64,000 bases of DNA from Herbivorax alkaliphila (GTDB lineage Bacteria; Bacillota; Clostridia; Acetivibrionales; Acetivibrionaceae): NCBI RefSeq assembly GCF_030848475.1, contig NZ_JAVDDS010000010.1, positions 38,662 to 102,661 on the forward strand, given 5' to 3'. Under the pieces are notes generated by a model. The model saw only the letters and a list, made by a program, of their open reading frames with translations, was not told the origin of the DNA and made no database searches. Positions 29,282 to 38,589 of this stretch are shown in pieces. Position 1 is the first letter of the stretch. The number at the start of each line of letters is the position of its first letter. The translations under genes and the position numbers were made by a program.

Positions 29282-30073
29282 TTAATATTCTAAAACTATT
29301 CCATACTCTTTTGAAAGTTTTTCTGTAACTCTAGCTGCATAGTTTTCACTCATTTCTTCTAGTATCAATGCTGCATTTTTGTTATTCATATCTTTTAAAA
29401 TATAAACAACCAAATCCATTTTTGCGTCTCCAAGTTCTTCAAATATTTCAGCCGCCGCACTTGAATCCATATCTTGATAAATTCTCGAAAACTCCAAGGC
29501 TTCCTCATTAATTATGTCTTCTTCCATTAATTCTGTATATATTTTTTGTGCATTTTCAGGATCAATAACTGCAAAATACTCTTTAAATTCCTCTTTATTT
29601 CCAGAAGCTATAATTTCATCAACTATTAACTCTTTTTCTTCAACACTGTCCACATAATTTTTTATTTTTTCATACTCAATTTCTAATTCTTTGTATTTAT
29701 CTTCGATATCTTCAAGCTCCCTAATAATTTTCTTTGCTTGTTCTAACTCACTTATCAAATCACTGTTTCTACTTCTAAATTCATCATAAGCATTTAACAA
29801 TTCTCTATCTGTTAAATTTTCAGGAGCATATGGATCATAATCTTCCGGAGCTTCCGGCAAAGCATTTCTTAAAACAGGAATTCTTCTGATTTCATTTCTA
29901 TAGTCTTCCGCTAAACCATTAAAATTGTTTTTTATAATAAGATAAAAAACCCCTGCAATTATTCCAATTACGATAACTAATGCCGTAACAAATGCAAGTA
30001 TTCCAAATAAAAAGCTATTTTTTTTCTTATTATCATTTTGTTTTTTATTGAGATTCTTTTTTTTCTTTGCCAT
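29282..30073 (-). CDS. MotE-like protein (MgtE N-terminal domain, YlxF position)
   Basis: A 263-residue protein with a lysine/asparagine-rich start, one membrane helix (about 23-48), a long coiled coil (about 85-155) and a C-terminal MgtE-N-like helical repeat region (for example QDMDSSAAAEIFEELGDAKM, ALILEEMSENYAARV). This matches MotE/YlxF proteins found between fliJ and fliK, which in other bacteria stabilise the stator protein MotC. Its exact role in Clostridia is unknown. Confidence 0.8.
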   Translation of the reverse strand: MAKKKKNLNKKQNDNKKKNSFLFGILAFVTALVIVIGIIAGVFYLIIKNNFNGLAEDYRNEIRRIPVLRNALPEAPEDYDPYAPENLTDRELLNAYDEFRSRNSDLISELEQAKKIIRELEDIEDKYKELEIEYEKIKNYVDSVEEKELIVDEIIASGNKEEFKEYFAVIDPENAQKIYTELMEEDIINEEALEFSRIYQDMDSSAAAEIFEELGDAKMDLVVYILKDMNNKNAALILEEMSENYAARVTEKLSKEYGIVLEY

Positions 30074-30127
30074 TTTAATCTCCTGTTTTTATTATAAAAT
30101 CAAGATATTAATCTATTTTTAAATGCC

Positions 30128-30571
30128 TTATGCACCCTCTATGTATTTATAGCTGGAAATTTCCTCATTAATCTTTTGTTCTTTTTGTAACTGCTCTTTT
30201 AAATGTTCTTTATATTTTTTATCTCGCAGCTTATCTATTATCTTTTTTTCTTGGGAAGCTTTTATAAGCTTTTCTCTATATCTATCGACATTATCCTTGG
30301 CATTCTTTACATTTTCCATTTGACGTTTCGCTTTTTTATTTAGAACTTCTATATATTTACTGTACTTTTGCAAATCCCTTATACTGGCACCATCTCTAGA
30401 TTTAGTATTTATTTGACCTGCAAACGCTTCTTTTTCGTTTTCAATTTTATTAAAAATTCTTTTCTGGCTCTCATATTCACCAATGGCTTTCCCCAAATCA
30501 TTTTTTAAACCATCTTCAATTTGTCTTTTTAAGTTTAGAAGGGATTGTAATCTAAATGTGAATTTGCCCAT
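30128..30571 (-). CDS. fliJ: Flagellar export chaperone/ATPase stalk FliJ
   Basis: About 147 residues, almost wholly charged coiled coil, starting MGKFTFRLQSLLNLKRQIED, the typical FliJ N-terminus. It forms the stalk of the export ATPase FliI, encoded directly upstream. The ATG at 30569-30571 is chosen; another lies three codons before it. Confidence 0.88.
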   Translation of the reverse strand: MGKFTFRLQSLLNLKRQIEDGLKNDLGKAIGEYESQKRIFNKIENEKEAFAGQINTKSRDGASIRDLQKYSKYIEVLNKKAKRQMENVKNAKDNVDRYREKLIKASQEKKIIDKLRDKKYKEHLKEQLQKEQKINEEISSYKYIEGA

Positions 30572-30596
30572 GTGAATCACCAGCCTTTAAATATTT

Positions 30597-31904
30597 TTAC
30601 TTTAAAATATTTTTTAACTTTTTAAATATCTGATCGTACGTATATCTTTCATCAACACCTTGTTCAATAAATCCAATTATATTGTCTATCACATCTATTG
30701 CATAATCAATTTTTTTATTACTTCCCTTTACATACGCACCAATATTTATAAGGTCTTCTGCATCTTTATATATTGCCATTACTTTTTTTATCTTCCCGGC
30801 TATTTCCTTTTGTTCATCTGTCACAACCTCGGACATAACCCTGCTTATACTTGCTAAAACATCTATTGCAGGAAACTGATTTTTATTGGCCAGCTCTCTT
30901 GACAAAACAATATGCCCATCTAGAATTCCTCTAGCAGTATCTGTTACAGGCTCTGTCAAATCATCTCCATCAACAAGCACTGTATAAAGGCCTGTTATCG
31001 AACCTTTATCAGAATTGCCGGCTCTTTCTAAAAGTTTTGGAAGAACAGCAAAAACTGAAGGTGTATATCCCCTTGATACAGGAGGCTCTCCAACTGCTAA
31101 GCCTACTTCTCTTTGTGCCATTGCAAACCTAGTTAAAGAATCCATTAACAGCAATACACTTTTTCCCTGATCTCTAAAATATTCTGCAACAGCTGTTGAC
31201 ATTAATGCTCCTTTTAGTCTTACCAATGCAGGCTGATCAGAAGTTGCTACCACTACAACAGATTTTTTTAACCCTTCTTCTTGCAAGTCCTTTTCTATAA
31301 ATTCTCGTACCTCTCTTCCACGCTCACCAACTAAAGCAATCACGTTAATATCTGCTTTCGTATTTCTTGCTATCATACCCATCAGTGTACTTTTACCCAC
31401 TCCACTTCCTGCAAAAATACCTACTCTTTGACCTTTCCCCACTGTCAAAAGACCATCTATAGACTTTATTCCTAAAGATAAGGGTTGCCGTATCCTGCTT
31501 CTGTCTAAAGGAGCTGGTGGAGAATTGTCAACAGGATAGAAGCATTCTGAATGGATTTCACCTTTATCATCAATGGGATTTCCCATGCCATCAATAACTC
31601 TGCCTACTAAATTTTTCCCTACTTCTACACTTAAAAAATCCCCTGTTGAAAGTACTGCACTTCCCTGCCCAATACCACTCATATCACCTAAAGGCATTAA
31701 AAGCACTTTGTTATCTTTAAAACCAACTACTTCAGCCATTATCGTTTTCTTTTGACCTTTTATTTTGCAAAGTTCACCTATATTAACTTCCGGACCAGTA
31801 GACTCAATTGTAAGCCCTACAACTTTTGAAACTTTGCCTGTACACTCAATAAAATCACATTTATCTAAAGCTTTTTGATATTTTAAAAGATTAATGCTTG
31901 ACAT
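30597..31904 (-). CDS. fliI: Flagellar export ATPase FliI
   Basis: A 435-residue F1-beta-like ATPase that energises flagellar type III export. The Walker A motif is GIFAGSGVGKSTLMGMIA (about 162-180), Walker B is SVLLLMDSLTRFAMAQRE, and the family block is YTPSVFAVLPKLLERAGN. It is flanked by its regulator FliH upstream and stalk FliJ downstream. Length and motifs are standard. Confidence 0.97.
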   Translation of the reverse strand: MSSINLLKYQKALDKCDFIECTGKVSKVVGLTIESTGPEVNIGELCKIKGQKKTIMAEVVGFKDNKVLLMPLGDMSGIGQGSAVLSTGDFLSVEVGKNLVGRVIDGMGNPIDDKGEIHSECFYPVDNSPPAPLDRSRIRQPLSLGIKSIDGLLTVGKGQRVGIFAGSGVGKSTLMGMIARNTKADINVIALVGERGREVREFIEKDLQEEGLKKSVVVVATSDQPALVRLKGALMSTAVAEYFRDQGKSVLLLMDSLTRFAMAQREVGLAVGEPPVSRGYTPSVFAVLPKLLERAGNSDKGSITGLYTVLVDGDDLTEPVTDTARGILDGHIVLSRELANKNQFPAIDVLASISRVMSEVVTDEQKEIAGKIKKVMAIYKDAEDLINIGAYVKGSNKKIDYAIDVIDNIIGFIEQGVDERYTYDQIFKKLKNILK

Positions 31905-31914
31905 AGTGACTCCT

Positions 31915-32700
31915 TTAACCTTCTATACTTTTGTCTAAGACTTTTTTTCCAATAAGCTTTGTAAAAGCATTCTCAATTTTCTTAAGTTTTGTAGAAACTC
32001 CTGCATCCACAGTTCCATAAGGTGTTTCAATCATACATGCACCTTCTTCTAACGATGAATCTTTTTTTATATCAAGTTTACCTACACCCTCTATCAAAGA
32101 AAGAATTTTTTCCCTGTTTCTAACTGCAAAGTCATGATCTTTAGGTGAAACTTTAATTATAACATCATCTTTATTAGAACACTTTTCAAATCCTTTCCTC
32201 AATATTTCAAAAATGTTTTCTTTATTTAAAGATACCTGTTCTCCTATAACTTTTTTTGCAATATCTAAAATCACATTTACAGCGTCTTTTTCAATTCCGT
32301 TCATCACCTCTCTATATTCTTTCTCTGCATTTTTCTTTATAGATTCCGCTTCTTCTAATAAACTTTTATACTCCTCTTTACCCTCATCATAACCTTTTTT
32401 TAACCCCTCTTCTCTTGCCTCAATTTCAATTGATTCCTTTAATTTATCACCTTCAATTTGAGCTGCTTCAATAAGCTTAACAGCCTCAATTTCTGCTTCT
32501 TTTATTATAGTCTCTGCTTCTTCTTTTGCTCTTTCTATAAGCTCATCGTAATCTTCATTTTTATTCATATCATCTTCATTTTTTTCAATATCAAATTCTA
32601 AATCATTTAATTTTTTGATATTATGATAATTAACTGGTTTTCTTATTTGAACCGGAACACCAACATTTATTTGATTGCTTTTAAATACTTTGTTATACAA
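31915..32700 (-). CDS. fliH: Flagellar assembly protein FliH
   Basis: A 261-residue protein with a glutamate/alanine-rich coiled coil (AKEEAETIIKEAEIEAVKLI) and a C-terminal V-ATPase-E-like domain ending with ACMIETPYGTVDAGVSTKLKK. It docks FliI to the C-ring. Its start overlaps the fliG end by eight bases. Clear by motif and neighbours. Confidence 0.93.
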   Translation of the reverse strand: MYNKVFKSNQINVGVPVQIRKPVNYHNIKKLNDLEFDIEKNEDDMNKNEDYDELIERAKEEAETIIKEAEIEAVKLIEAAQIEGDKLKESIEIEAREEGLKKGYDEGKEEYKSLLEEAESIKKNAEKEYREVMNGIEKDAVNVILDIAKKVIGEQVSLNKENIFEILRKGFEKCSNKDDVIIKVSPKDHDFAVRNREKILSLIEGVGKLDIKKDSSLEEGACMIETPYGTVDAGVSTKLKKIENAFTKLIGKKVLDKSIEG

Positions 32701-33715
32701 TTATTTCATCTCCTCCACCTCTGGAAATTACTATTTCACCTGCATCCTCAAGTTTTCTTATAATGTTAACAATCTTTTGCTGTGCTTCTTCAACATCTTT
32801 AAGTCTTAATGGCCCCATAAATTCTATGTCCTCTTTAATCATTTCAGCCATACGCTTGGACAAATTAGAGTATATTTTATCCTGAACTTCTTCTGTTGTT
32901 CCCTTTAATGCAATTGCCAGCTGACTATTTTCAACCTCTCTGAGAAACCTCTGAATTGAGCGATTGTCCAATGTAAGTATATCTTCAAATACAAACATTC
33001 TCTTTTTAATTTCTTCTGCCAGCTCTGTATCTTCAATTTCTAGAGTCTCCATTATGTTCTTTTCAGTTCCTCTGTCCACATTATTCAATATATCTACTAT
33101 TGACTGCACACCACCTGCTGCAGTAAAATCTTCAGTAACAAGTGAAGATAATTTCTTTTCTAGCACCCTTTCAACTTCTTTTATAACTTCTGGAGACGTC
33201 CTATCCATTATTGCAATTCTTCTGGTTACATCTGCTTGTTTTTCCTGCGGAAGAGCTGCAAGAACGACAGATGACTGTTGTGGTCTCAGGTAAGCCAAAA
33301 TTAACGCTATTGTTTGAGGATGTTCATTTTGAATAAAGTTTAAAAGCTGTGAAGGATCTGCTTTTCTAACAAAATCAAAAGGTCTTACCTGTAAAGACAC
33401 CGTAAGCTTGTTTAGAACATCTAACGCTTTTTGTGTTCCAAGAGCTTTTTCCAGTATTTCTTTTGCATAACCTATTCCTCCCTCAGTAATGTAATCCTGA
33501 GCAAGACAAATCTGATAGAACTCCTCCAAAATCTTTTCCTTTTCTTTTGGAGATACAGATCTTATGTTTGCTATTTCTAAAGTAAGCTGCTCTACTTCTT
33601 CTTCTTTAAGATATTTAAATATCTCTGCCGATTTTTCCGGACCTAATGCAATAAGTAACATTGCAGCTTTTTCTTTACCTGTCAAATCTGATTTTGTTCC
33701 TCCATGAGCCACCAT
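32693..33715 (-). CDS. fliG: Flagellar motor switch protein FliG
   Basis: A 340-residue torque-generating C-ring protein with the N-terminal LTGKEKAAMLLIALGPEKSA, the middle EHPQTIALILAYLRPQQSS and the C-terminal charged-helix region (MFVFEDILTLDNRSIQRFLR) that meets the stator. A 179-bp gap separates it from fliF upstream, larger than most gaps in the operon; no convincing promoter or terminator was seen in it. Confidence 0.97.
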   Translation of the reverse strand: MVAHGGTKSDLTGKEKAAMLLIALGPEKSAEIFKYLKEEEVEQLTLEIANIRSVSPKEKEKILEEFYQICLAQDYITEGGIGYAKEILEKALGTQKALDVLNKLTVSLQVRPFDFVRKADPSQLLNFIQNEHPQTIALILAYLRPQQSSVVLAALPQEKQADVTRRIAIMDRTSPEVIKEVERVLEKKLSSLVTEDFTAAGGVQSIVDILNNVDRGTEKNIMETLEIEDTELAEEIKKRMFVFEDILTLDNRSIQRFLREVENSQLAIALKGTTEEVQDKIYSNLSKRMAEMIKEDIEFMGPLRLKDVEEAQQKIVNIIRKLEDAGEIVISRGGGDEIIV

Positions 33716-33894
33716 GTACTACCCCCAAACCTTGATGTAATTATTGTCTAATATAGTGTTTAAAAATATCTTTTTGCCTAAAATCCTTCAACCTTTTATA
33801 ATCTATTAAATCTCAAACTTTTGTTATAGTAGATAATCTTAAAAACTATATTCTTTTATTATAACCCTATGATTCACACAGGTTTAAATCATTA

Positions 33895-35460
33895 TTAATC
33901 AAAATCATCAGAAAGCCAGTTTCTTAAAAGATTTGCAACTGTATCCGGCTTTTCCTTGACAATTTTCTCAATTTGTTTTTTAACTTCTGAACGCTCTCCA
34001 AGATCTATTTCAGGAACATCTTCCTCTTCAGGAGTAATAAACCTTGGACCTTCTGCAGCAAGTTCCGGCACCGGCTCCATTTCTTCCTCTTCTTTCTTTT
34101 TCGGCATAAGTGCAATCATTAGTGCAATTATAAGTAAAATCATTAATATAAAGAACCCATATGTATCAATAAAATTCTTTATCCTATCACCTAATGGTTC
34201 TACAACTTCTTCTTCAGGTGCTAAAGGATATTTGCTTACAGAGATTCTTGTTGCCGGTATTCCTGTAGCATTACTTACATCTTGGGTAAACTGTTCTAGG
34301 AATTCAGGTGTAATGTTACTGTCATCAGGAACTCTTTGACCATACCATAGAGCAACAGTCATTGAAGATTTTTCAGGATTTATTGTTCCTATAGCTCTCT
34401 CTTCCTCGGTTAATGTTTCAGTAAATACTCTGTTTATTATTTCCGTTCTTTTTTCATAAGAAGAATTTTCTCCCCCGTCCATCGGATATTCAGGAACCTC
34501 TCCAACTCCTGGATTGGCATCCATACCTGGTGGAACATCTTCTCCTGCATAATTTTCTAAATTCTCCCTAGTTGTCTGACTGCTTACAATTGCTTCATCA
34601 AGATCAGTAGGTTTTTCTATTTCATTTCTCTTTGTTGACACTTGGTCAAAGTCTAAAACCGGATTTGCAACAACGCTTATGAAATCATAATTATTAGAAC
34701 GTCCTGCATACAGTGCTCTTATGTTTCTTTCCATATCCTCTTTTACCTGTGCAGTAAGTTCATATTGGCTAGATGGCACATTCATTCCTGGTTCCATGTC
34801 GGAATTTAAAATATTAAAGTTGTTATCTACAACTGTTACATTTAAAGGATCTAATCCTTCAATTGAGGATGCAACAACCTGAACAATTCCCTTTACCTGT
34901 TCAGGACTAATATTTCCCCTTGGTGTGACTCTTACAAATGCTGTTGCCTCATTACTTTCACTTCCTGAAAAAAACATAGAATCTTCAGGCAACGCTAAAT
35001 CTACATCTGCATCACTTACATTATCAAACATTCTAAGTTTTGCAATAAGATTGTTTGTTTTAAAATTTTGCCATAATTGTTTTTTATCACTTTCAGTAGA
35101 GCTTATGTTAAGTAAATTCCATGCATCTTCAAATGTCATTCCTGTAGAAGTTAGACCGGCAGAAGCAATTGCAAATTCCGCCTCATTTTTATCCCTTGAA
35201 TCTACCAACAAACTTCCTCGATCCCCATGCTTATACTTTATATTTCGCTCTTCTAAAACAGTTTCTATTTCCTGAGCATCCCTTGAATCATTAACTACCA
35301 TAAGGGGAACATAGTTTGTTCTAGTAAGCACTACTATACTTACAGTGAGAACAACTAAAAGAATACCAGACGTTATTAAAACTCTATTCTTTTGAGATTT
35401 GTCAAGTTTTTCCCATAGTTCATTAATCTGATTTTGCAACTTTGAAAAAGCTTCAGACAT
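33895..35460 (-). CDS. fliF: Flagellar MS-ring protein FliF
   Basis: A 521-residue protein with two membrane helices (about 25-46 and 430-452), ring-building domains between them including LDPLNVTVVDNNFNIL and the block ISVVANPVLDFDQV, and a C-terminal tail (VANLLRNWLSDDFD) that binds FliG. It is the platform on which the export gate and rod assemble. Start and length are typical. Confidence 0.97.
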   Translation of the reverse strand: MSEAFSKLQNQINELWEKLDKSQKNRVLITSGILLVVLTVSIVVLTRTNYVPLMVVNDSRDAQEIETVLEERNIKYKHGDRGSLLVDSRDKNEAEFAIASAGLTSTGMTFEDAWNLLNISSTESDKKQLWQNFKTNNLIAKLRMFDNVSDADVDLALPEDSMFFSGSESNEATAFVRVTPRGNISPEQVKGIVQVVASSIEGLDPLNVTVVDNNFNILNSDMEPGMNVPSSQYELTAQVKEDMERNIRALYAGRSNNYDFISVVANPVLDFDQVSTKRNEIEKPTDLDEAIVSSQTTRENLENYAGEDVPPGMDANPGVGEVPEYPMDGGENSSYEKRTEIINRVFTETLTEEERAIGTINPEKSSMTVALWYGQRVPDDSNITPEFLEQFTQDVSNATGIPATRISVSKYPLAPEEEVVEPLGDRIKNFIDTYGFFILMILLIIALMIALMPKKKEEEEMEPVPELAAEGPRFITPEEEDVPEIDLGERSEVKKQIEKIVKEKPDTVANLLRNWLSDDFD

Positions 35461-35506
35461 GAATACACCACCTTTTAAAGGTTATTCATCTTTAGTAATA
35501 CCAATT

Positions 35507-35818
35507 TTAAATCTGCATTCTCATTATTTCATCATACGCATCCATAATTTTACTTCTTATCTGCATTGTAAACTGAAGAGCTATATCTGATTTTTCAGCT
35601 GCAATCATAACCTGGTGAATGTTATCTGTTTTTCCCGCTGCAAAATCTTCAGTTATAGTATGTGCGTCTTTCTCAAGGCCACTTACCTGTTTAAGTGCAT
35701 TATTTAAATATTTCCCAAAATCACCAATTATATTTTGATCCTCTTTTTTTCCGACTAGACTTGTACCTGAAACAGATCCAAATTCTCTACCAACAGAATT
35801 TACAACTCTTATATCCAC
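35507..35818 (-). CDS. fliE: Flagellar hook-basal body complex protein FliE
   Basis: About 103 residues ending in the conserved MIAAEKSDIALQFTMQIRSK region. FliE connects the MS ring to the rod. The start is uncertain between a TTG at 35821 (four bases after GGAGG) and the following GTG at 35818 (seven bases after it); the GTG is preferred on spacing. Confidence 0.94.
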   Translation of the reverse strand: MDIRVVNSVGREFGSVSGTSLVGKKEDQNIIGDFGKYLNNALKQVSGLEKDAHTITEDFAAGKTDNIHQVMIAAEKSDIALQFTMQIRSKIMDAYDEIMRMQI

Positions 35819-35861
35819 CAAGATTCCTCCTTAGTCTGAAAAAATATGTAGTACAAATTTA

Positions 35862-36296
35862 TCATCTTCCAATTTCCAAAGCTTTCATTGACATATTTTT
35901 AGAAGTGTTTATTGCTGTTACATTTGCTTCATATGCTCTTGTAGCTGATATCATATTTACCATTTCAGTTATAACATCAATATTTGGCATCATTACATAT
36001 CCCTCTTCATCAGCTTCTGGATGTCCTGGATCATGCATTCTTCTAAATGGCGTCATATCCTCTGTAACACGAGAAACTCTTACACCCTTACCCGCTGAAT
36101 TTGCACCATCTAAGTACTCTGCAAAAGGAGGGTCTGGAGATTTTTCTTCAAATATTGCGGTTCTTCTTCTGTAAGGTTCACCATTTTCAGTTCTTGTGGT
36201 ATTTACATTTGCAATGTTTTGAGAAATTGTATCCATCCGTAGTCTTTGAGCGGTAAGACCTGATGCTCCTATATCAAGAGATCTGAAGTAACCCAT
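35862..36296 (-). CDS. flgC: Flagellar basal-body rod protein FlgC
   Basis: A 144-residue proximal rod protein with the axial N-terminal block ASGLTAQRLRMDTISQNIAN, NVNTTRTENGEPYRRR, and the C-terminal MVNMISATRAYEANVTAINT. It lies three bases after flgB. No unusual features. Confidence 0.96.
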   Translation of the reverse strand: MGYFRSLDIGASGLTAQRLRMDTISQNIANVNTTRTENGEPYRRRTAIFEEKSPDPPFAEYLDGANSAGKGVRVSRVTEDMTPFRRMHDPGHPEADEEGYVMMPNIDVITEMVNMISATRAYEANVTAINTSKNMSMKALEIGR

Positions 36297-36299
36297 TTA

Positions 36300-36713
36300 T
36301 CATCTTCTCCCTTCGCTTATCACAGTTTTAATTCTACGAAAATCGTCATTTAATCTTTGAGCTAATACATCATATTTAATTGAGTTTTTTGCCAGTTGTG
36401 CCATTTCACTATCAATATCCACATTGTTTCCATCAAGTCTCATATCAGAATTACTTCCATCTTCTCCTATCTTTATCTCAATATCATCAAAGTTTTTTGC
36501 ACCGATAGGTATATGCCTGTGATCTGTTCTCGTTCCGTTAATAGTGTCTCTCCCTAAGGCATCACGAAGATGCTCTTCAAAAGCTACGGTTTTTCTCCTA
36601 TAATTAGGTGTATCAACGTTAGATATGTTTTGAGAAATGGCTTCATTTCTGAGTAATGCTGCATCTAACGACTTTTCTAACGGCATAGTACGGTATAGTA
36701 TCTTTTCAAGCAT
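36300..36713 (-). CDS. flgB: Flagellar basal-body rod protein FlgB (first gene of the operon)
   Basis: About 137 residues, with the rod-protein motif RNEAISQNISNVDTPNYRRK. The start is the ATG at 36711-36713 (MLEKILYRT) because AAAGGAGGTG lies eight bases upstream. It is the promoter-proximal gene of the long flagellar operon; upstream is a 559-bp non-coding region. Confidence 0.95.
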   Translation of the reverse strand: MLEKILYRTMPLEKSLDAALLRNEAISQNISNVDTPNYRRKTVAFEEHLRDALGRDTINGTRTDHRHIPIGAKNFDDIEIKIGEDGSNSDMRLDGNNVDIDSEMAQLAKNSIKYDVLAQRLNDDFRRIKTVISEGRR

Positions 36714-37272
36714 CAAAAACACCTCCTTTAGCATTGTAAAGAATTGCATGAAATTTGCTTTAAATTAAGTATAAAATTTGCACTACATAGCATATTAACT
36801 TTTCACTTTCTAATAAACTTTAAAAAGAACTTACACAATTATAATGTAATATAAGAATGTATTATATTGAAAAACTTAAGAATAGCTAAAAAATAACCTC
36901 CAGCTTACAATACTGCAATTTATTTTTTAACCATCCTAAATTCTGCAAAAACAAAATTTATGAACTGTTGATTTTGTTGACATCCTTCTCGCTCTAAAAG
37001 AAGAAAGTTTCTTGCTTTAAGAAGCTACTTAATCTAGACACTACACAAGTTTACATGGTATGCCTTCCCGAACTCTTAATAAAACTTTGCCTTATATTAC
37101 CCATCTTAAAGAAGATGTCTTACGGTGAAATCGATAAATTTTTAAGCACTTAACTAAACTTTAAAACCAGTAATAAAGAAATTATCCATAAATCGTAACA
37201 ACCTTATAATGATATTATCACAAATTTTTAAAAACTTCAACAGTAAAAATATTTTTTTAAAGTTCATATATA
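36714..37272. other. Non-coding region upstream of flgB
   Basis: No credible gene lies in these 559 bp. It must contain the promoter of the flagellar operon. A possible sigma-A pair on the minus strand is a weak TTAGCT near 36884-36889 and TATAAT at 36861-36866 with a 17-bp spacer; I do not consider this proven. The promoter-distal part holds the IS605-right-end-like sequence at 36976-37133. In Bacillus and many relatives xerC, clpQ, clpY and codY stand here; none is present. Confidence 0.5.
36976..37133 (-). ncRNA. Orphan IS200/IS605 right-end / omega-RNA-like sequence
   Basis: On the minus strand this stretch contains a small stem ACATCTTctttAAGATG (about 37117-37103), then a block resembling TnpB guide-RNA scaffolds (GGGAAGGCATACC, GTGTCTAGATTAAG), and ends in the hairpin CTTTCT...AGAAGG followed by ATGTCAAC. 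The final 'stem plus GATGTCA(A)C' layout is typical of IS200/IS605 right ends, which overlap the omega RNA. No tnpA or tnpB coding sequence is found beside it, so it would be a remnant or a solo RNA. Identification is by pattern memory only. Confidence 0.45.
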
Positions 37273-38574
37273 TTACTGTAATATATCCTTAATATTTTTA
37301 AGAGCTCTCATTGAAATTTCATAATTTTTTTTTCTTTTATTCTTTATTTTAACATCAAGACCATCTACCAAACCAAAATTTACATTCATCGGCTGAAAAT
37401 TTTGTATGTTTTTATCTGATATATAATTACTAAGTGCACCTGTTGCAGTAGTTGTTGGAAATACAACCGATTCTTTTTTTAGTACATTCATAGAAGCATT
37501 TATGCCTGCTACCAAACCAGATGATGCAGATTCAACATAACCTTCAACTCCTGTAATCTGACCTGCAAAGTATATATTGGGCATATTTTTTAGCTTGTAA
37601 ACTGAATCTAAAAGCTTTGGTGAATTTATAAAAGTATTTCTATGCATAACTCCAAACCTCACAAAGTCAGCTTTTTCAAGACCAGATATCATTCTAAACA
37701 CTCTTTTTTGCTCTGGCCATTTTAATTGTGTCTGAAATCCTACCATATTATAAAGAGTTCCTGAGGTATTGTCCTGTCTTAGCTGCACAGTGGCATACGC
37801 TTCTTTACCTGTAGCCGGATTAATCAAACCTACAGGTTTTAATGGACCAAATCTTAAAGTATCAACACCTCTTTTTGCCATCCTTTCTACCGGCATACAC
37901 CCTTCAAATACAACATCTTTTTCAAATTCTTTAACATCTGCCAATTGAGCATTTACCAGTTCATTCCAGAATGCATAATATTCTTCTTTTGTCATAGGAC
38001 AATTAATATAGTCATCTGTTCCTCTGTCATAACGTGCAGCTTTAAAAGCTTTATTCATATCAATAGAATCAAATGTAACAATTGGTGCCGCCGCGTCAAG
38101 ACAATAGAGATAATTCTCACCGATTAGACTGGCTACAGCTTCTGAGAGCCCCTGTGAAGTCAAAGGGCCAGATGCTATTATAGTCACCCCTTCTTTCGGT
38201 ATATCCTTTATTTCTTTATTTATTATTTCAATATTTTCATTGCTTTTAATATATCCAGTTACCATCTTTGAAAATTCTTCTCTGTCAACAGCCAAGGCAC
38301 CACCTGCAGGAACTTTTACTTTATCTGCACATTTCATTATCAAAGAATCCAACATTCTCATTTCTTCTTTTAAAAGACCAACAGCATTTTCAAGCTGATT
38401 TGAGCGAAATGAATTGCTACAAACAAGCTCTGCAAAAGTATCTAAATGATGAGCCGGTGAAAATGACAACGGCTTCATCTCATACAATTTTACCTTTATT
38501 CCTTTTCTGGCAATCTGCCAAGAAGCTTCACATCCTGCAAGCCCTGCTCCTATTACATTTATATAATCAGTCAT
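37273..38574 (-). CDS. trmFO: tRNA (uracil-54-C5)-methyltransferase TrmFO
   Basis: A 433-residue FAD enzyme that makes ribothymidine-54 in tRNA using methylenetetrahydrofolate. The FAD motif is VIGAGLAGCEASWQIARKGI (residues 6-25) with the family blocks AELVCSNSFRSNQLENAVGL, GRPxR-type MPVERMAKRGVDTLRFGPLK, and GQITGVEGYVESASSGLVAG. It follows topA by 15 bp, the normal topA-trmFO pairing of Firmicutes. Confidence 0.97.
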   Translation of the reverse strand: MTDYINVIGAGLAGCEASWQIARKGIKVKLYEMKPLSFSPAHHLDTFAELVCSNSFRSNQLENAVGLLKEEMRMLDSLIMKCADKVKVPAGGALAVDREEFSKMVTGYIKSNENIEIINKEIKDIPKEGVTIIASGPLTSQGLSEAVASLIGENYLYCLDAAAPIVTFDSIDMNKAFKAARYDRGTDDYINCPMTKEEYYAFWNELVNAQLADVKEFEKDVVFEGCMPVERMAKRGVDTLRFGPLKPVGLINPATGKEAYATVQLRQDNTSGTLYNMVGFQTQLKWPEQKRVFRMISGLEKADFVRFGVMHRNTFINSPKLLDSVYKLKNMPNIYFAGQITGVEGYVESASSGLVAGINASMNVLKKESVVFPTTTATGALSNYISDKNIQNFQPMNVNFGLVDGLDVKIKNKRKKNYEISMRALKNIKDILQ

Positions 38575-38589
38575 ATTTAAAAATCCTTA

